DNA from: Planktotalea arctica
Lineage (GTDB): Bacteria > Pseudomonadota > Alphaproteobacteria > Rhodobacterales > Rhodobacteraceae
Length of the DNA stretch: 64,000 bases
Direction of reading: 5' to 3'
Assembly (NCBI RefSeq): GCF_002105285.1
Contig: NZ_MUHR01000020.1
Location: 1-64,000 of the forward strand
Part shown: piece by piece, positions 54,014 to 62,963 of the stretch
Layout of the letters: every line of letters starts with the position of its first letter
Position numbering within the stretch: the stretch's first letter is position 1
Made by a program: the position numbers and the translations under genes
Notes under the pieces: model-generated
Databases searched by the model: none
Told to the model about the DNA's origin: nothing
Seen by the model: the letters and a program-made list of their open reading frames with translations, nothing else

Positions 54014-54160
54014 CGGGGTCTCCTTTGAGAGTTAAGGGTTGATGGCGCAGGCCGGGATGTCGTCCAGCAAGGCCCGTGGAGAATCGACCCCACACTTGGC
54101 AGGGATGGCCGCGTCTAGGTCAGAATTGGGGGAAAAGAAAGGGAAAAAGCGGCGAAACCT

Positions 54161-55141
54161 CTACGTGCGCTCCATCCGCGAGATATCGGACAGGCGTGGC
54201 GCATCCCCCGAGACTTGGGCGACCGCTTCGCCGTTGGCCAGAACCAGCCATTGATCCTGCACCTCGGCGCTAGCGGATATGCTGATTTCGGGCGCAACTC
54301 CCCCTTCGTCATACAGCACGACAAGCGTGTCTTGCCCGCTCTCGAAGTCCCAGATTTGCACATGTTCGGGCAAATCGCTTTCCAGCACCGTGGTATCCGC
54401 ACCGCGTCCGCCTGACACTTCGTCGCCCGCGCCTGCATAGATCGTGTCGTCGCCGTCGCTGCCGTTTAGAAAATCTGTTTGTGCCTCTCCGGCCTCTTGC
54501 CCGTTCAGGACATCATTTCCGGTTCCTGCAAAAAGCACGTCACTGCCTGCACCGCCGTCCAGCGTATCGTCGCCAGAGCTTGCGATCAGCGTATCGTCTC
54601 CGCGACCGCCCCAAAGTGCGTCATCGCCTTCGCCAGCAGACAGGCTATCATTGCCCGCACCGCCGTGAATCTGATCCGAGCCCATGTTGCCGATCAACGT
54701 ATCGTCGCCCGCGCCGCCCAGCAATTCGTCATCGCCCTGATCGCCGAACAGGGCATCGAACCCCGATCCACCGATCAACAGATCGTCGCCGCCGTTTCCG
54801 TGCAGCACATCGTCGCCGCGCACGCCGTCGACCGTATCACCGCCGCCGCCGGCCATTACATTGTCGTCACCCCCGGCACCCGAAATCGTATCGGCCTCAT
54901 TGCTGCCGATGAGCAAATCATCGCCCTGCGTCGTTTCGTTGGGAATGGTTTGTGTCTCGCCCTCTTCGTCGATGAACGAGAGCAGATCGTTCAATGTATC
55001 GCCAAGCTGCGCCACGTTTGCCCCCAGATCTTCATCCGTCTCGGGGAATTCCGGCTCGTCGGGCTCGTCGCTGGCATCGGTTTCGATCATCATAATAGAG
55101 CCAAGCGCCATCATGCTCAAAAGTCCTGCTAAAATTAGCAT
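54161..55141 (-). CDS. membrane-anchored RTX calcium-binding repeat protein
   Basis: About 326 residues. The N-terminus is a hydrophobic anchor or signal (MLILAGLLSMMALGSIMMI), followed by an acidic, proline-rich linker (TDASDEPDEPEFPETDEDLG). The middle (about 75-215) holds some fifteen GGxGxDxxx nonapeptides (for example GGAGDDTLIGNMGSDQIHGG), the calcium-binding beta-roll of RTX proteins. A short C-terminal domain follows. No type I secretion genes are near. ATG 55141 has AGGGG 6-7 nt upstream. The protein may coat or span the periplasm, or be secreted; the role is unknown. Confidence 0.87.
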   Translation of the reverse strand: MLILAGLLSMMALGSIMMIETDASDEPDEPEFPETDEDLGANVAQLGDTLNDLLSFIDEEGETQTIPNETTQGDDLLIGSNEADTISGAGGDDNVMAGGGGDTVDGVRGDDVLHGNGGDDLLIGGSGFDALFGDQGDDELLGGAGDDTLIGNMGSDQIHGGAGNDSLSAGEGDDALWGGRGDDTLIASSGDDTLDGGAGSDVLFAGTGNDVLNGQEAGEAQTDFLNGSDGDDTIYAGAGDEVSGGRGADTTVLESDLPEHVQIWDFESGQDTLVVLYDEGGVAPEISISASAEVQDQWLVLANGEAVAQVSGDAPRLSDISRMERT

Positions 55142-55217
55142 CACGCACCCCTAATCCAATCAAGATCGAGGTCTCGCAGCTTCACTTGTCCAGAGCAAAT
55201 ATAATAAGATCAGTTGG

Positions 55218-55502
55218 TTAACGCCCGCGCGGTGTAGTCGCTGGAATATCGATCCAGTCGATCAGTTGTCTGGCAAAATCACCGATGATCGGGATGAACT
55301 CGAATTGGGCGAGCCACCAAAGCAAGAGCGACACAAGGATGGACGCCCCCAGAACTGAGCCGAGACCGAAGGCCAAACCGCGCGTGAACTGGAAAAATAT
55401 CAACTTCCACAATGAGTTATGAACGCGCACAAAGCGATGCTTGTTGAGCGTTTCAAGCTCTGTGGTCAGTTTATCGAGCTGCGCGTTCGTCTCGTCTTTC
55501 AT
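55218..55502 (-). CDS. DUF5665 membrane protein
   Basis: About 94 residues with a coiled N-terminal helix (MKDETNAQLDKLTTELETL), a basic segment (KHRFVRVHNSLW) and two hydrophobic segments (about 40-75). The pattern FFQFTRGLAFGLGSVLGA is that of DUF5665 proteins, which have no known function and are found in diverse bacteria. The ATG overlaps the stop of the DUF1643 gene (ATGA), so the pair is co-translated. Confidence 0.85.
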   Translation of the reverse strand: MKDETNAQLDKLTTELETLNKHRFVRVHNSLWKLIFFQFTRGLAFGLGSVLGASILVSLLLWWLAQFEFIPIIGDFARQLIDWIDIPATTPRGR

Positions 55503-56011
55503 AGCGTGTCCCATCGCCTTGGTTGCTCGGAATAGGCGATATAAAGCGGATGTTTCGGATGCCCCGCCTTGCTCAGTCCGAGGTGGTAGAGCGGTTTACC
55601 ATGTGCACGCAACAGCGCTTCGACCGCTGCGCCGCGCCCAAGATGCGCGCCATGTGTGCCCCAGGCTGCAATGATTTGATCCGCTTCCCCGCTGGCATCG
55701 AGAATCGCGCGATCATTGGCCGGTCCGACAGGATCGTGCGCCGCTTTCATGCCGCGTGGATCGGTATCGCGCCATGCAAATATGTTAGTAACCGTGAAGC
55801 TGCCAAAGCCAAGCGTACGCGCACGCCGCTCGCATCGCTCGACTGTGGGATCGTTCTGCATTTCCGTCGCGGTCGAGGGATTGAGCATGACGAAATGAAC
55901 GCGCTTTGCATCGGCGTCCCAAATGCGGCTGAGGGAATAGCGATACCGCTCGCAATCGGAATAGATCGCGCTCGAGGGCGCATCGCCCTTGGTATGGGTT
56001 CGGGTAATCAT
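55499..56011 (-). CDS. DUF1643 protein
   Basis: About 170 residues from ATG 56011 (MITRTHTKGDAPSSAIYSD). The family pattern is HFVMLNPSTATEMQNDPTVE near residue 40, then TVTNIFAWRDTDP and IIAAWGTHGAH. DUF1643 proteins are common near restriction or housekeeping genes; their activity is unknown. It is translationally coupled to the DUF5665 gene and follows truB on the same strand. Confidence 0.88.
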   Translation of the reverse strand: MITRTHTKGDAPSSAIYSDCERYRYSLSRIWDADAKRVHFVMLNPSTATEMQNDPTVERCERRARTLGFGSFTVTNIFAWRDTDPRGMKAAHDPVGPANDRAILDASGEADQIIAAWGTHGAHLGRGAAVEALLRAHGKPLYHLGLSKAGHPKHPLYIAYSEQPRRWDTL

Positions 56012-56051
56012 GCTACGTTTATGCCTGAAACCGACCGTGCTGCAAATCGGC

Positions 56052-56969
56052 TTAAAGCGGCGATTTAACGAACACGCGCGAAGGGTGCAATTCGCCCGCC
56101 TTGTAAATGCCGACGGCGACCGCTTCACCATTGAGCGACGCCCATGCTTCATCGCCGTACTCGACGCCGTCTGCAGCGAAGACCATGCCGGGATTACCGT
56201 TGCGCAATTTGGCCGCGCCCTCTTCGGTGCAGCGCAGCTCGGTCAGATCATCAAGCCCGATTTCCAGCGGTTTGACATGGGTGTCGAGCGCAGGCGTGCG
56301 CGCCAACTCATTAACCTGCTCCAGCGAAATTCCATCCTCGGCGTCGAAAGGACCGGACCATATGCGACGTAGCTTCAAAACATGGCCGTAGCACCCGAGC
56401 AGCGCACCCAGATCACGTGCGATCGAGCGCACATAACCCCCCTTGCCGCAGGTCATTTCCAGCTCGACGTGATCCGCATCAGGGCGGTCGATCAGCAGCA
56501 ATTCCTCGACCCAAAGTGCGCGCGCGGCCAGCTCCACATCTTCGCCGTCGCGCGCGAGTTTATAGGCGCGTTGACCGTCGATCTTGACGGCGGAAAACTT
56601 GGGGGGGACTTGTTCAATTTCACCGATAAAGCCTTGCAAAGATTCGGTAATTTGCACGTCTTCGGGGCGCAGATCGCTCTGCTTGATTACTTCTCCCTCG
56701 GCATCGTCGGTGTTGGTGGCTTGCCCCAAGCGCACGGTAAAACGGTAGGCCTTCAAAGCATCGGTGATATAGGGCACCGTCTTCGTCGCCTCGCCAAGCG
56801 CGATCGCTAGAACACCCGTCGCTTCGGGATCGAGCGTTCCGGCGTGGCCTGCCTTTTTTGCGTCGAGCGCCCATTTGACCTTGTTCACGACGGCGGTCGA
56901 GGTCAGCCCTGCGGGTTTGTCGATCACCAGCCAGCCGGAAATATCGCGGCCTTTGCGTTTGCGTGCCAT
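56052..56969 (-). CDS. truB: tRNA pseudouridine-55 synthase
   Basis: A 305-residue enzyme that makes pseudouridine 55 in the T-loop of nearly all tRNAs. The catalytic aspartate is in [16 protein letters not shown] near residue 43, with the N-terminal [17 protein letters not shown] and the later [15 protein letters not shown]. The C-terminal PUA-like part is short but present. It lies in the rbfA-truB-rpsO neighbourhood, the normal alphaproteobacterial context. Confidence 0.95.
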   Translation of the reverse strand: MARKRKGRDISGWLVIDKPAGLTSTAVVNKVKWALDAKKAGHAGTLDPEATGVLAIALGEATKTVPYITDALKAYRFTVRLGQATNTDDAEGEVIKQSDLRPEDVQITESLQGFIGEIEQVPPKFSAVKIDGQRAYKLARDGEDVELAARALWVEELLLIDRPDADHVELEMTCGKGGYVRSIARDLGALLGCYGHVLKLRRIWSGPFDAEDGISLEQVNELARTPALDTHVKPLEIGLDDLTELRCTEEGAAKLRNGNPGMVFAADGVEYGDEAWASLNGEAVAVGIYKAGELHPSRVFVKSPL

Positions 56970-57027
56970 TCAGGGGTTCCTTGATTGCATGAATGCGTCG
57001 CCTATCCAAAAGCGGCAGAGGCGTCAA

Positions 57028-57765
57028 TTACTCGGCAGGGACAACGCTGCCGACGATTGGTCCCAGACTTTGCCAGCCCAGCCCGGACGCCCCGATTTGC
57101 GGTGCATAAATCCGCGAGATATTGCCGTCGAAGTAAAGCGCGTTGGGGATTTTCAGCGAATCTTTGAAAACCGTTCCGAATGCGTGAAACGTCACGGGCT
57201 TTCGCGAAATAACGAAGGTGGCCTTGCGTCCGTCCGCGCTGACGCCGACGCCGTTCCGAATGAAGCGCGATGTGCTGTCGATCAGAAACCGCGGATGCAG
57301 CGCGCCGTCGATCACCAGCATTGGGCCGGATTGGCTGGCGAAGTTGCATTCGCGCGGCTGTCTGGCGAATGCACGCGATTCGATCACCGCTGCGCGCCCC
57401 TTTTCGATGCAGAACACGCCGTTGGGCAGCAGGCCGAAATTGCCCGGCCCATCAGCCGTGATGAGCCGCTGCGCTTGCGTGCCGTTCTCGAGGTAGAGAC
57501 CCACAGGCGCGCGATCCTCGTGATACATGCCAGCATTCATCGCAAAGCCGAGCTTTTTGCCCTCGGCTGCAAGATCGCTGTTCACAGAGGAAAAATACCC
57601 GTGAATATCGCCGTTTTTGTTTCTGAGAAACAGGCGCAGTTCAGTTTGGGTCAGATCGACCTCGCAGAGCGCATACGGCGTGTCCGCGTACTCCGCCTCG
57701 CGGCATTCACTGGCTTGGACCGGGCCTGCAAGGAGAAGGATCAGCGCGGCAAATCGCCGGATCAT
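57028..57765 (-). CDS. phosphodiester glycosidase family protein
   Basis: A 245-residue exported protein with a signal peptide ([19 protein letters not shown]). The body matches the NAGPA/exopolysaccharide phosphodiester glycosidase fold: GFAMNAGMYHEDRAPVGLYL near residue 75, then GVSADGRKATFVIS and the end ALYFDGNISRIYAP. Members cleave sugar-phosphodiester bonds or bind glycans. Its start overlaps the rbfA stop by 4 nt, an unusual partner for rbfA. Confidence 0.85.
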   Translation of the reverse strand: MIRRFAALILLLAGPVQASECREAEYADTPYALCEVDLTQTELRLFLRNKNGDIHGYFSSVNSDLAAEGKKLGFAMNAGMYHEDRAPVGLYLENGTQAQRLITADGPGNFGLLPNGVFCIEKGRAAVIESRAFARQPRECNFASQSGPMLVIDGALHPRFLIDSTSRFIRNGVGVSADGRKATFVISRKPVTFHAFGTVFKDSLKIPNALYFDGNISRIYAPQIGASGLGWQSLGPIVGSVVPAE

Positions 57766-58187
57766 TCGGGCGCGTCCTCGCTCTCGTCCTCAACCTTTTC
57801 CAGATCGCGGCGCACGGCGTCTTGCGAGAGCAAGCGGCGGGTTTCGTCCATACGATCAAATGTTTCGTCAAGGCGGAAGCGCAGATCAGGCGAGTGTTTC
57901 AACGCCAGTTTCTTGTTGATTAGATTGCGTATCTCCCACTTGTTACGCGCAAGCAGGGTGATCAACGCATCCTTTCCAGTGCCTCCCAAAGGCAGTGCAT
58001 AAACCGTCGCAACGCGAAGGTCAGGTGTCACGCGCACTTCGCCCACGGTGATAGAAAGGCGATTGAGTTCGGTGTCATGCAGATCACCGCGATGCAGGAT
58101 TTCCGAAAGCGCACGACGGATCAGTTCGCCGACCCGAAGTTGACGCTGCGATGGGCCGGAGCCGCGAGAAGAGGATTTCTTAGCCAT
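57762..58187 (-). CDS. rbfA: 30S ribosome-binding factor A
   Basis: About 141 residues, a KH-like ribosome maturation factor that binds the 16S rRNA 5' helix. Motifs: [20 protein letters not shown] at the N-terminus, [20 protein letters not shown] in the middle and the end with [19 protein letters not shown] 58187 is chosen over a second ATG nine bases upstream. Divergent from dapB, coupled to the phosphodiester glycosidase gene. Confidence 0.94.
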   Translation of the reverse strand: MAKKSSSRGSGPSQRQLRVGELIRRALSEILHRGDLHDTELNRLSITVGEVRVTPDLRVATVYALPLGGTGKDALITLLARNKWEIRNLINKKLALKHSPDLRFRLDETFDRMDETRRLLSQDAVRRDLEKVEDESEDAPE

Positions 58188-58271
58188 GCGCTTCATCTAA
58201 GCGCTATCAGCGGCTTTGCCAAGCCGCGCACTGCGCGCTATGCAGTGGCAAAAGAGACAAGGAGCACCCCG

Positions 58272-59081
58272 ATGAGTGATACCCCCGGAATTGTCGTGAC
58301 AGGCGCGTCCGGCCGCATGGGCCAAATGCTGATCCAGACCATTCTGGAAAGCGACAAAGTTCATCTGGTCGCGGCACTTGAGCGCGAAGGTCACCATTGG
58401 GTTGGGCGCGATGTGGGGGCCGCGATGGGCGGCGCTGACATAGGCGTTCTGGTTAGCGACGACCCGCTGGACGCCTTTGCCAAGGCGCAGGCCGTGATCG
58501 ACTTTACCGCCCCAGATGCCAGTGTTGCGTTTGCCGGTCTCGCGGCGCAAGCGCGCGCGGTACATGTGATCGGCACGACAGGCTTTGATGACAGCCACCT
58601 CGCTGCGATCGAGCGGGCCTCGCATCATGCACCGATCGTGCGTGCGGGCAACATGAGCCTTGGAGTCAACCTGCTGACGCAATTGACGAAAAAGGTATCG
58701 GCGGCGCTGGATGAGGATTTCGACATCGAGGTTATAGAGGCGCATCATAACATGAAGGTGGATGCCCCCTCCGGCACCGCGCTGATGTTGGGCGAAGCGG
58801 CTGCCGAAGGGCGTGGTGTTGCTTTGGTGGATGTGCGCGATAGCGGGCGCGATGGCATCACCGGGGCGCGCAAACGTGGCGATATCGGTTTCACGGCCAT
58901 TCGCGGCGGTGATATCGTGGGCGAGCATGATGTGCTTTTCGCTGCCGCGGGCGAGCGGATTGTGCTGCGCCACATGGCCACGGACCGGCGCGTCTTTGCG
59001 CGTGGCGCGATTAAAGCCGCGCTGTGGGGGCAAGGCAAAGCACCCGGCGAATACGATATGCTCGATGTGCTTGGGTTATAA
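58272..59081 (+). CDS. dapB: 4-hydroxy-tetrahydrodipicolinate reductase
   Basis: About 269 residues, the NAD(P)H-dependent reductase of the lysine and diaminopimelate pathway. Seen are the nucleotide-binding start [20 protein letters not shown] and the catalytic stretch [20 protein letters not shown] near residue 158. ATG 58272 has AAGGAG 7 nt upstream. It is divergent from rbfA. Confidence 0.96.
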   Translation: MSDTPGIVVTGASGRMGQMLIQTILESDKVHLVAALEREGHHWVGRDVGAAMGGADIGVLVSDDPLDAFAKAQAVIDFTAPDASVAFAGLAAQARAVHVIGTTGFDDSHLAAIERASHHAPIVRAGNMSLGVNLLTQLTKKVSAALDEDFDIEVIEAHHNMKVDAPSGTALMLGEAAAEGRGVALVDVRDSGRDGITGARKRGDIGFTAIRGGDIVGEHDVLFAAAGERIVLRHMATDRRVFARGAIKAALWGQGKAPGEYDMLDVLGL

Positions 59082-59192
59082 TTTCGTAAAATCCGGCGAA
59101 AATCCGCTGCAAAAACTCTGGGCGGTTCATCCTTTATTGATCTAAGTGCACGAAAGTGGCGTAGAATAAATATGAACAACGAGGCTTGAACG

Positions 59193-59546
59193 ATGTGGAA
59201 ATTCTTTGCCGTCTTGATTGCTTTGCTAGCTGCGCCCTTATTTGCGAGTGCAAGCTATACCAAGATTAGCGAAAAGACTGAATTTCTGAAGGTCGTGCAA
59301 GGTAAGACCCTGACGCGACCTTTGATCAAGCTCGAAGTTTCCTCGGCAGGCAATATTTCTGGTCGCGGGGCGAGCTGGAATGTGAATGGAAAATGGACGT
59401 GGCAGAACGGCTACTTCTGTCGAAACCTGAATTGGGGTGGGACCGAACTTGGTTATAATTGCCAAGAAGTAGGCCTGTCCAATGGCAGGCTGCGCTTCAC
59501 CTCGGACGAGGGGCGCGGCAATTCAGCGGAGTTCAGGCTGCGTTAG
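59193..59546 (+). CDS. small exported protein of unknown function
   Basis: A 117-residue protein with a signal peptide (MWKFFAVLIALLAAPLFASA, cut after ASA). The mature part is rich in glycine, asparagine and tryptophan (GRGASWNVNGKWTWQNGYFC, then GGTELGYNCQEV), with two cysteines that could form a disulfide, and a beta-strand pattern. I do not recognise a named domain. It is monocistronic downstream of dapB and may be a periplasmic or secreted beta-sheet protein. Confidence 0.78.
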   Translation: MWKFFAVLIALLAAPLFASASYTKISEKTEFLKVVQGKTLTRPLIKLEVSSAGNISGRGASWNVNGKWTWQNGYFCRNLNWGGTELGYNCQEVGLSNGRLRFTSDEGRGNSAEFRLR

Positions 59547-59571
59547 ACCGGCCCAGCTAAATGTGCGGCGA

Positions 59572-59760
59572 TCAGAAATCTATCGCGATGCCCTTTTTCT
59601 CCCAATCTCCGAAACGCACGGGTTCGGGGCCGTTGCGCCCGCCAAGTTCGGTCGCAAGGTTCAGCTCTTTGGCGTTTTTGCGGCGTTCCTCTGCTTCGGC
59701 CAACGCACGTTTGGCGGCGTCTGGCAATTGGGGGGTGTCGTTTTCTTTTGGCTCGCGCAT
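59572..59760 (-). CDS. SDHAF4-like succinate dehydrogenase assembly factor
   Basis: About 62 residues ending in RFGDWEKKGIAIDF, the hallmark of DUF1674/SDHAF4, which binds flavinylated SdhA before complex II assembly in mitochondria and alphaproteobacteria. ATG 59760 has GGAG 8 nt upstream. The long N-terminal frame before this start lacks the family pattern. Divergent from the rsmB gene. Confidence 0.88.
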   Translation of the reverse strand: MREPKENDTPQLPDAAKRALAEAEERRKNAKELNLATELGGRNGPEPVRFGDWEKKGIAIDF

Positions 59761-59841
59761 CGCGGCGCTCCTTTCCTTGGGGTTGTCCCCTTGATATACG
59801 CCGCGCGATACGATCGGCAAGCAGCGCAAAGGGCGAAATGA

Positions 59842-61113
59842 ATGGCAGACAACGGTGTAGCGGCGCGGCGCGCGGCGGCAGGATTGCTGGATCAGGTTCT
59901 GGGCGAGCGTAAAATGCTCTCTGAGGCGCTGGGCGCGCCCTTCATGCTCAAGCTGGCCTATGAAGATCGCGCGCGCGCGCAGCGCCTTGCCTCCGAAACC
60001 CTTCGTTCACTGGAACGCGCGGACCGCGTCTTGAAACCTTTCCTGCGCAAACCACCGCCAATGGCTGTGCATAACGTACTGCGCATCGCCACTTACGAGC
60101 TGTGCACGGGCGGCGCAGCGCATGGCGTCGTGAATGACGCGGTCAGCAGCGTGGGTGCGAACAAGCGCACAGCGCAATTGAAGGGTCTCGCTAATGCGGT
60201 CTTGCGCAAGGTCGTCGATAAAGGCCCCGAACAATGGGCGAAACTACGCGTGCCGCATATGCCCAAATGGTTGCGCGCGCCGCTTGCGCAGGCTTATGGC
60301 GCTGAAAATGTCGCGGCGATCGAAGCCGTCCATTTTTCTGGTGCGCCGCTCGATTTGACGCCAAAGGGCGATGGAGCTGCATTGGCGAGCGTACTCAACG
60401 GCACGATTTTGCCCACGGGATCGGTTCGGATCGCTGATGCTGTGCAGGTTTCCGCCTTGGCGGGCTACGAGGCGGGCGATTGGTGGGTGCAGGATGCGGC
60501 CGCCGCGATGCCGGTACACATCCTTGCGCCGCAAAAGGGCGAAGCGATCATCGATCTGTGCTGCGCACCCGGTGGCAAGACCATGCAATTGGCTGCGAGC
60601 GGTGCTGACGTTACTGCTATCGATACCTCCGAGCGGCGCATGCAGCGGGTGCGCGAGAACTTGCAGCGTGCCAAGTTGAGCGCTGAGCTGGTCGTTGGTG
60701 ATGCTTTGGAGACACAAGGCCAATACGATGCTGTCCTTTTGGATGCGCCGTGTTCGGCCACAGGTACGATCCGCCGGCATCCTGATTTACCGCTGGTGAA
60801 AGATGGTAGCGAATTTGGCGAGTTGATCGAGTTGCAGGCGCAAATGCTGTCCCATGCGATCACGCTGCTTAAACCTGGCGGGCGCCTCTTGTTTTGCACC
60901 TGTTCCTTACTGCCGGATGAGGGCGAGTGCCACATTGAGGATTTGCTGGAGATGCACCCGGAATTGGAAGTCGACCGTGATGCGCTGATGCTGGGCGGCA
61001 TCGACAAGGACTGGATCACCGAAGAAGGCGGCCTGCGCCTGCGCCCCGACTATTGGTCCGATATGGGCGGTATGGATGGATTTTACATCGCACTGCTGCG
61101 CAAACCGCTTTAA
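59842..61113 (+). CDS. rsmB: 16S rRNA (cytosine-967) methyltransferase RsmB
   Basis: RsmB/NOP-type methyltransferase of 423 residues: N-terminal NusB-like domain (about 1-150), then the SAM domain with DLCCAPGGKTMQLAA near residue 241, the first catalytic cysteine in LDAPCSATGTIRRHPD near 306 and the second in LFCTCSLLPDEGE near 353. It makes m5C967 in 16S rRNA. The heparinase-like and purH genes follow, the usual order in Rhodobacterales. Confidence 0.92.
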   Translation: MADNGVAARRAAAGLLDQVLGERKMLSEALGAPFMLKLAYEDRARAQRLASETLRSLERADRVLKPFLRKPPPMAVHNVLRIATYELCTGGAAHGVVNDAVSSVGANKRTAQLKGLANAVLRKVVDKGPEQWAKLRVPHMPKWLRAPLAQAYGAENVAAIEAVHFSGAPLDLTPKGDGAALASVLNGTILPTGSVRIADAVQVSALAGYEAGDWWVQDAAAAMPVHILAPQKGEAIIDLCCAPGGKTMQLAASGADVTAIDTSERRMQRVRENLQRAKLSAELVVGDALETQGQYDAVLLDAPCSATGTIRRHPDLPLVKDGSEFGELIELQAQMLSHAITLLKPGGRLLFCTCSLLPDEGECHIEDLLEMHPELEVDRDALMLGGIDKDWITEEGGLRLRPDYWSDMGGMDGFYIALLRKPL

Positions 61114-61200
61114 CGCGCGAATTGTGCGGTGACTTTGGGCGCTCTGCCCCCTATGGTGACGATGATAAATCGCGCCAAAAGAGCGCAAGAGGCAGAGCAG

Positions 61201-62958
61201 ATGTCCATATCGAGCAAATGGTCCGCGCGCACGACCCGCGCCATGCACCGCATTCATGCGCGGCTTGTGACCCGCCAAACGGCGGCGACCGGCTTTGTCT
61301 CGCAGCCTGAACCCCGCACGATCGGAAGTTTCGCTAAGGGGCGTCAGCTATGTGCTGGCAATATTATGTTCGCGGGACATCTGGTCGAGGCAGAGGGGCA
61401 AAGCCTCTGGGTGATTACGCCACCCGACAGCGCCTTTGGCAACGAGGCGCACGGGTTTAGTTGGCTCGATGATCTTGCCGCTGTCGGCGATCATAGCGCC
61501 CGCGCATCGGCGCAGGCCTGGGTCTGGGACTGGATCGGCACCTATGGGCGCGGCAAAGGGCCGGGTTGGGTCCCGGGGCTGACGGGGCGACGGTTGATCC
61601 GCTGGATCAATCACGCGCTGTTCTTGCTGCGCGCGCAGGACGCCGAAGCCTCCAAGATTTTCTACCGATCGCTGACGCAGCAAACCAAGTTTCTTGCCCG
61701 CCGTTGGCACAAGACCGAACCGGGCCTCGCGCGTTTTGAGGCGCTTACCGGAATGATTTATGCTGGCCTCTCCCTGAGCGGGATGGAGGCGCATGTCACC
61801 CCCGCCGTCAAAGCGCTTGCCCGCGCCTGCGCTGAGCAGATCGATGCCGAGGGCGGGCTGTCCACGCGCAACCCTGAAGAATTGCTGGATGTTTTCACCT
61901 TAATTACGTGGGCTGCGGTCAGTCTGCGCGAATCCGGGATTATTCCACCGCAAGAACATCTTGACGCGATTGAACGCATCGCGCCAACCCTGCGCACCTT
62001 GCGCCATGCTGATGGTGGGCTTGCGCGTTTTCATGGCGGCGGGCGCGGCGTTGACGGGCGGCTCGATCAAGCCTTGGCCAATTCCCAAGTGCGCCGCGCA
62101 CATTCGGACGGCCTGTCCATGGGTTTTGCGCGCCTCTCTGGTGGGCGCACTAGCATTTTGCTTGATGCGAGCGCCCCGCCCAAGGGGGTCGCATCTCACA
62201 ATGCCCATGCCTCTACGCTGGCATTCGAACTAACATCGGGGCGGCGTCCGTTAATTGTGAACTGTGGCTCGGGCAAGGTTTTTGGCGAGGATTGGCGCCG
62301 TGCAGGGCGCGCCACGCAGTCCCATTCAGTCCTTTCGATTGACGGCTATTCCAGCGCGCGTTTTGCGGCAAGTGGTAGCAAAAAGCACAAGCTCGAATTG
62401 CTGGTAGATGCGCCGAAACACGTCCCTGTTCAGGTCAGCGAAGCCCCTGACGGCACGCGCCTTCAAGCGGGGCATGACGGCTATGACAGCACCCATGGTT
62501 TGACCCACGCGCGCACGCTGGAGTTGACGTTCAATGGACGTGGCCTTGCTGGGGAAGACATGCTTGTTGCGATAGAGGATGGGTCCAAGAAGCGGTTCGA
62601 TGCCAAAATGGACGAGATTAGCCTGCAAGGGATCGCTTATTCCATTCGCTTCCATCTGCATCCTGAAGTGGATGCAGCCCTCGATATGGGTGGCGCAGCG
62701 GTCTCGATGGCGCAAAAAAGCGGTGAGTTATGGGTGTTTCGCCATGACGGCGTTGCCAAACTTAGTGTGCAACCAAGTGTTTACCTTGAAAAAGGACGTC
62801 TATCGCCGCGCGCGACAAAACAGATCGTTTTAACTGGCCGCGCGATGGACTATGCGACGCGCATCCGCTGGTCGCTTTCAAAAACGCAGGACACTGCCGT
62901 TGGTGTGCGCGACCTTGTGCCGGATGACGATATGCAATTTTCGAACTCAGGATACTAA
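61201..62958 (+). CDS. heparinase II/III-family protein
   Basis: About 585 residues from ATG 61201 ([20 protein letters not shown]). An N-terminal alpha-helical toroid-like part is followed by the heparinase II/III beta domain: [20 protein letters not shown] near residue 285, [20 protein letters not shown] and [19 protein letters not shown] with the conserved histidine-asparagine stretch. Members cleave or bind uronic-acid glycans. In Rhodobacterales it is conserved next to purH and may act on the cell's own surface polysaccharide; this is inference. Confidence 0.87.
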   Translation: MSISSKWSARTTRAMHRIHARLVTRQTAATGFVSQPEPRTIGSFAKGRQLCAGNIMFAGHLVEAEGQSLWVITPPDSAFGNEAHGFSWLDDLAAVGDHSARASAQAWVWDWIGTYGRGKGPGWVPGLTGRRLIRWINHALFLLRAQDAEASKIFYRSLTQQTKFLARRWHKTEPGLARFEALTGMIYAGLSLSGMEAHVTPAVKALARACAEQIDAEGGLSTRNPEELLDVFTLITWAAVSLRESGIIPPQEHLDAIERIAPTLRTLRHADGGLARFHGGGRGVDGRLDQALANSQVRRAHSDGLSMGFARLSGGRTSILLDASAPPKGVASHNAHASTLAFELTSGRRPLIVNCGSGKVFGEDWRRAGRATQSHSVLSIDGYSSARFAASGSKKHKLELLVDAPKHVPVQVSEAPDGTRLQAGHDGYDSTHGLTHARTLELTFNGRGLAGEDMLVAIEDGSKKRFDAKMDEISLQGIAYSIRFHLHPEVDAALDMGGAAVSMAQKSGELWVFRHDGVAKLSVQPSVYLEKGRLSPRATKQIVLTGRAMDYATRIRWSLSKTQDTAVGVRDLVPDDDMQFSNSGY

Positions 62959-62963
62959 CCACC

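Noticed and set aside
54161-55141. RTX protein as a haemolysin-type toxin
   Set aside because: No pore-forming or acyl-transferase features, no type I secretion genes, and an N-terminal hydrophobic anchor; repeats alone do not make a toxin.
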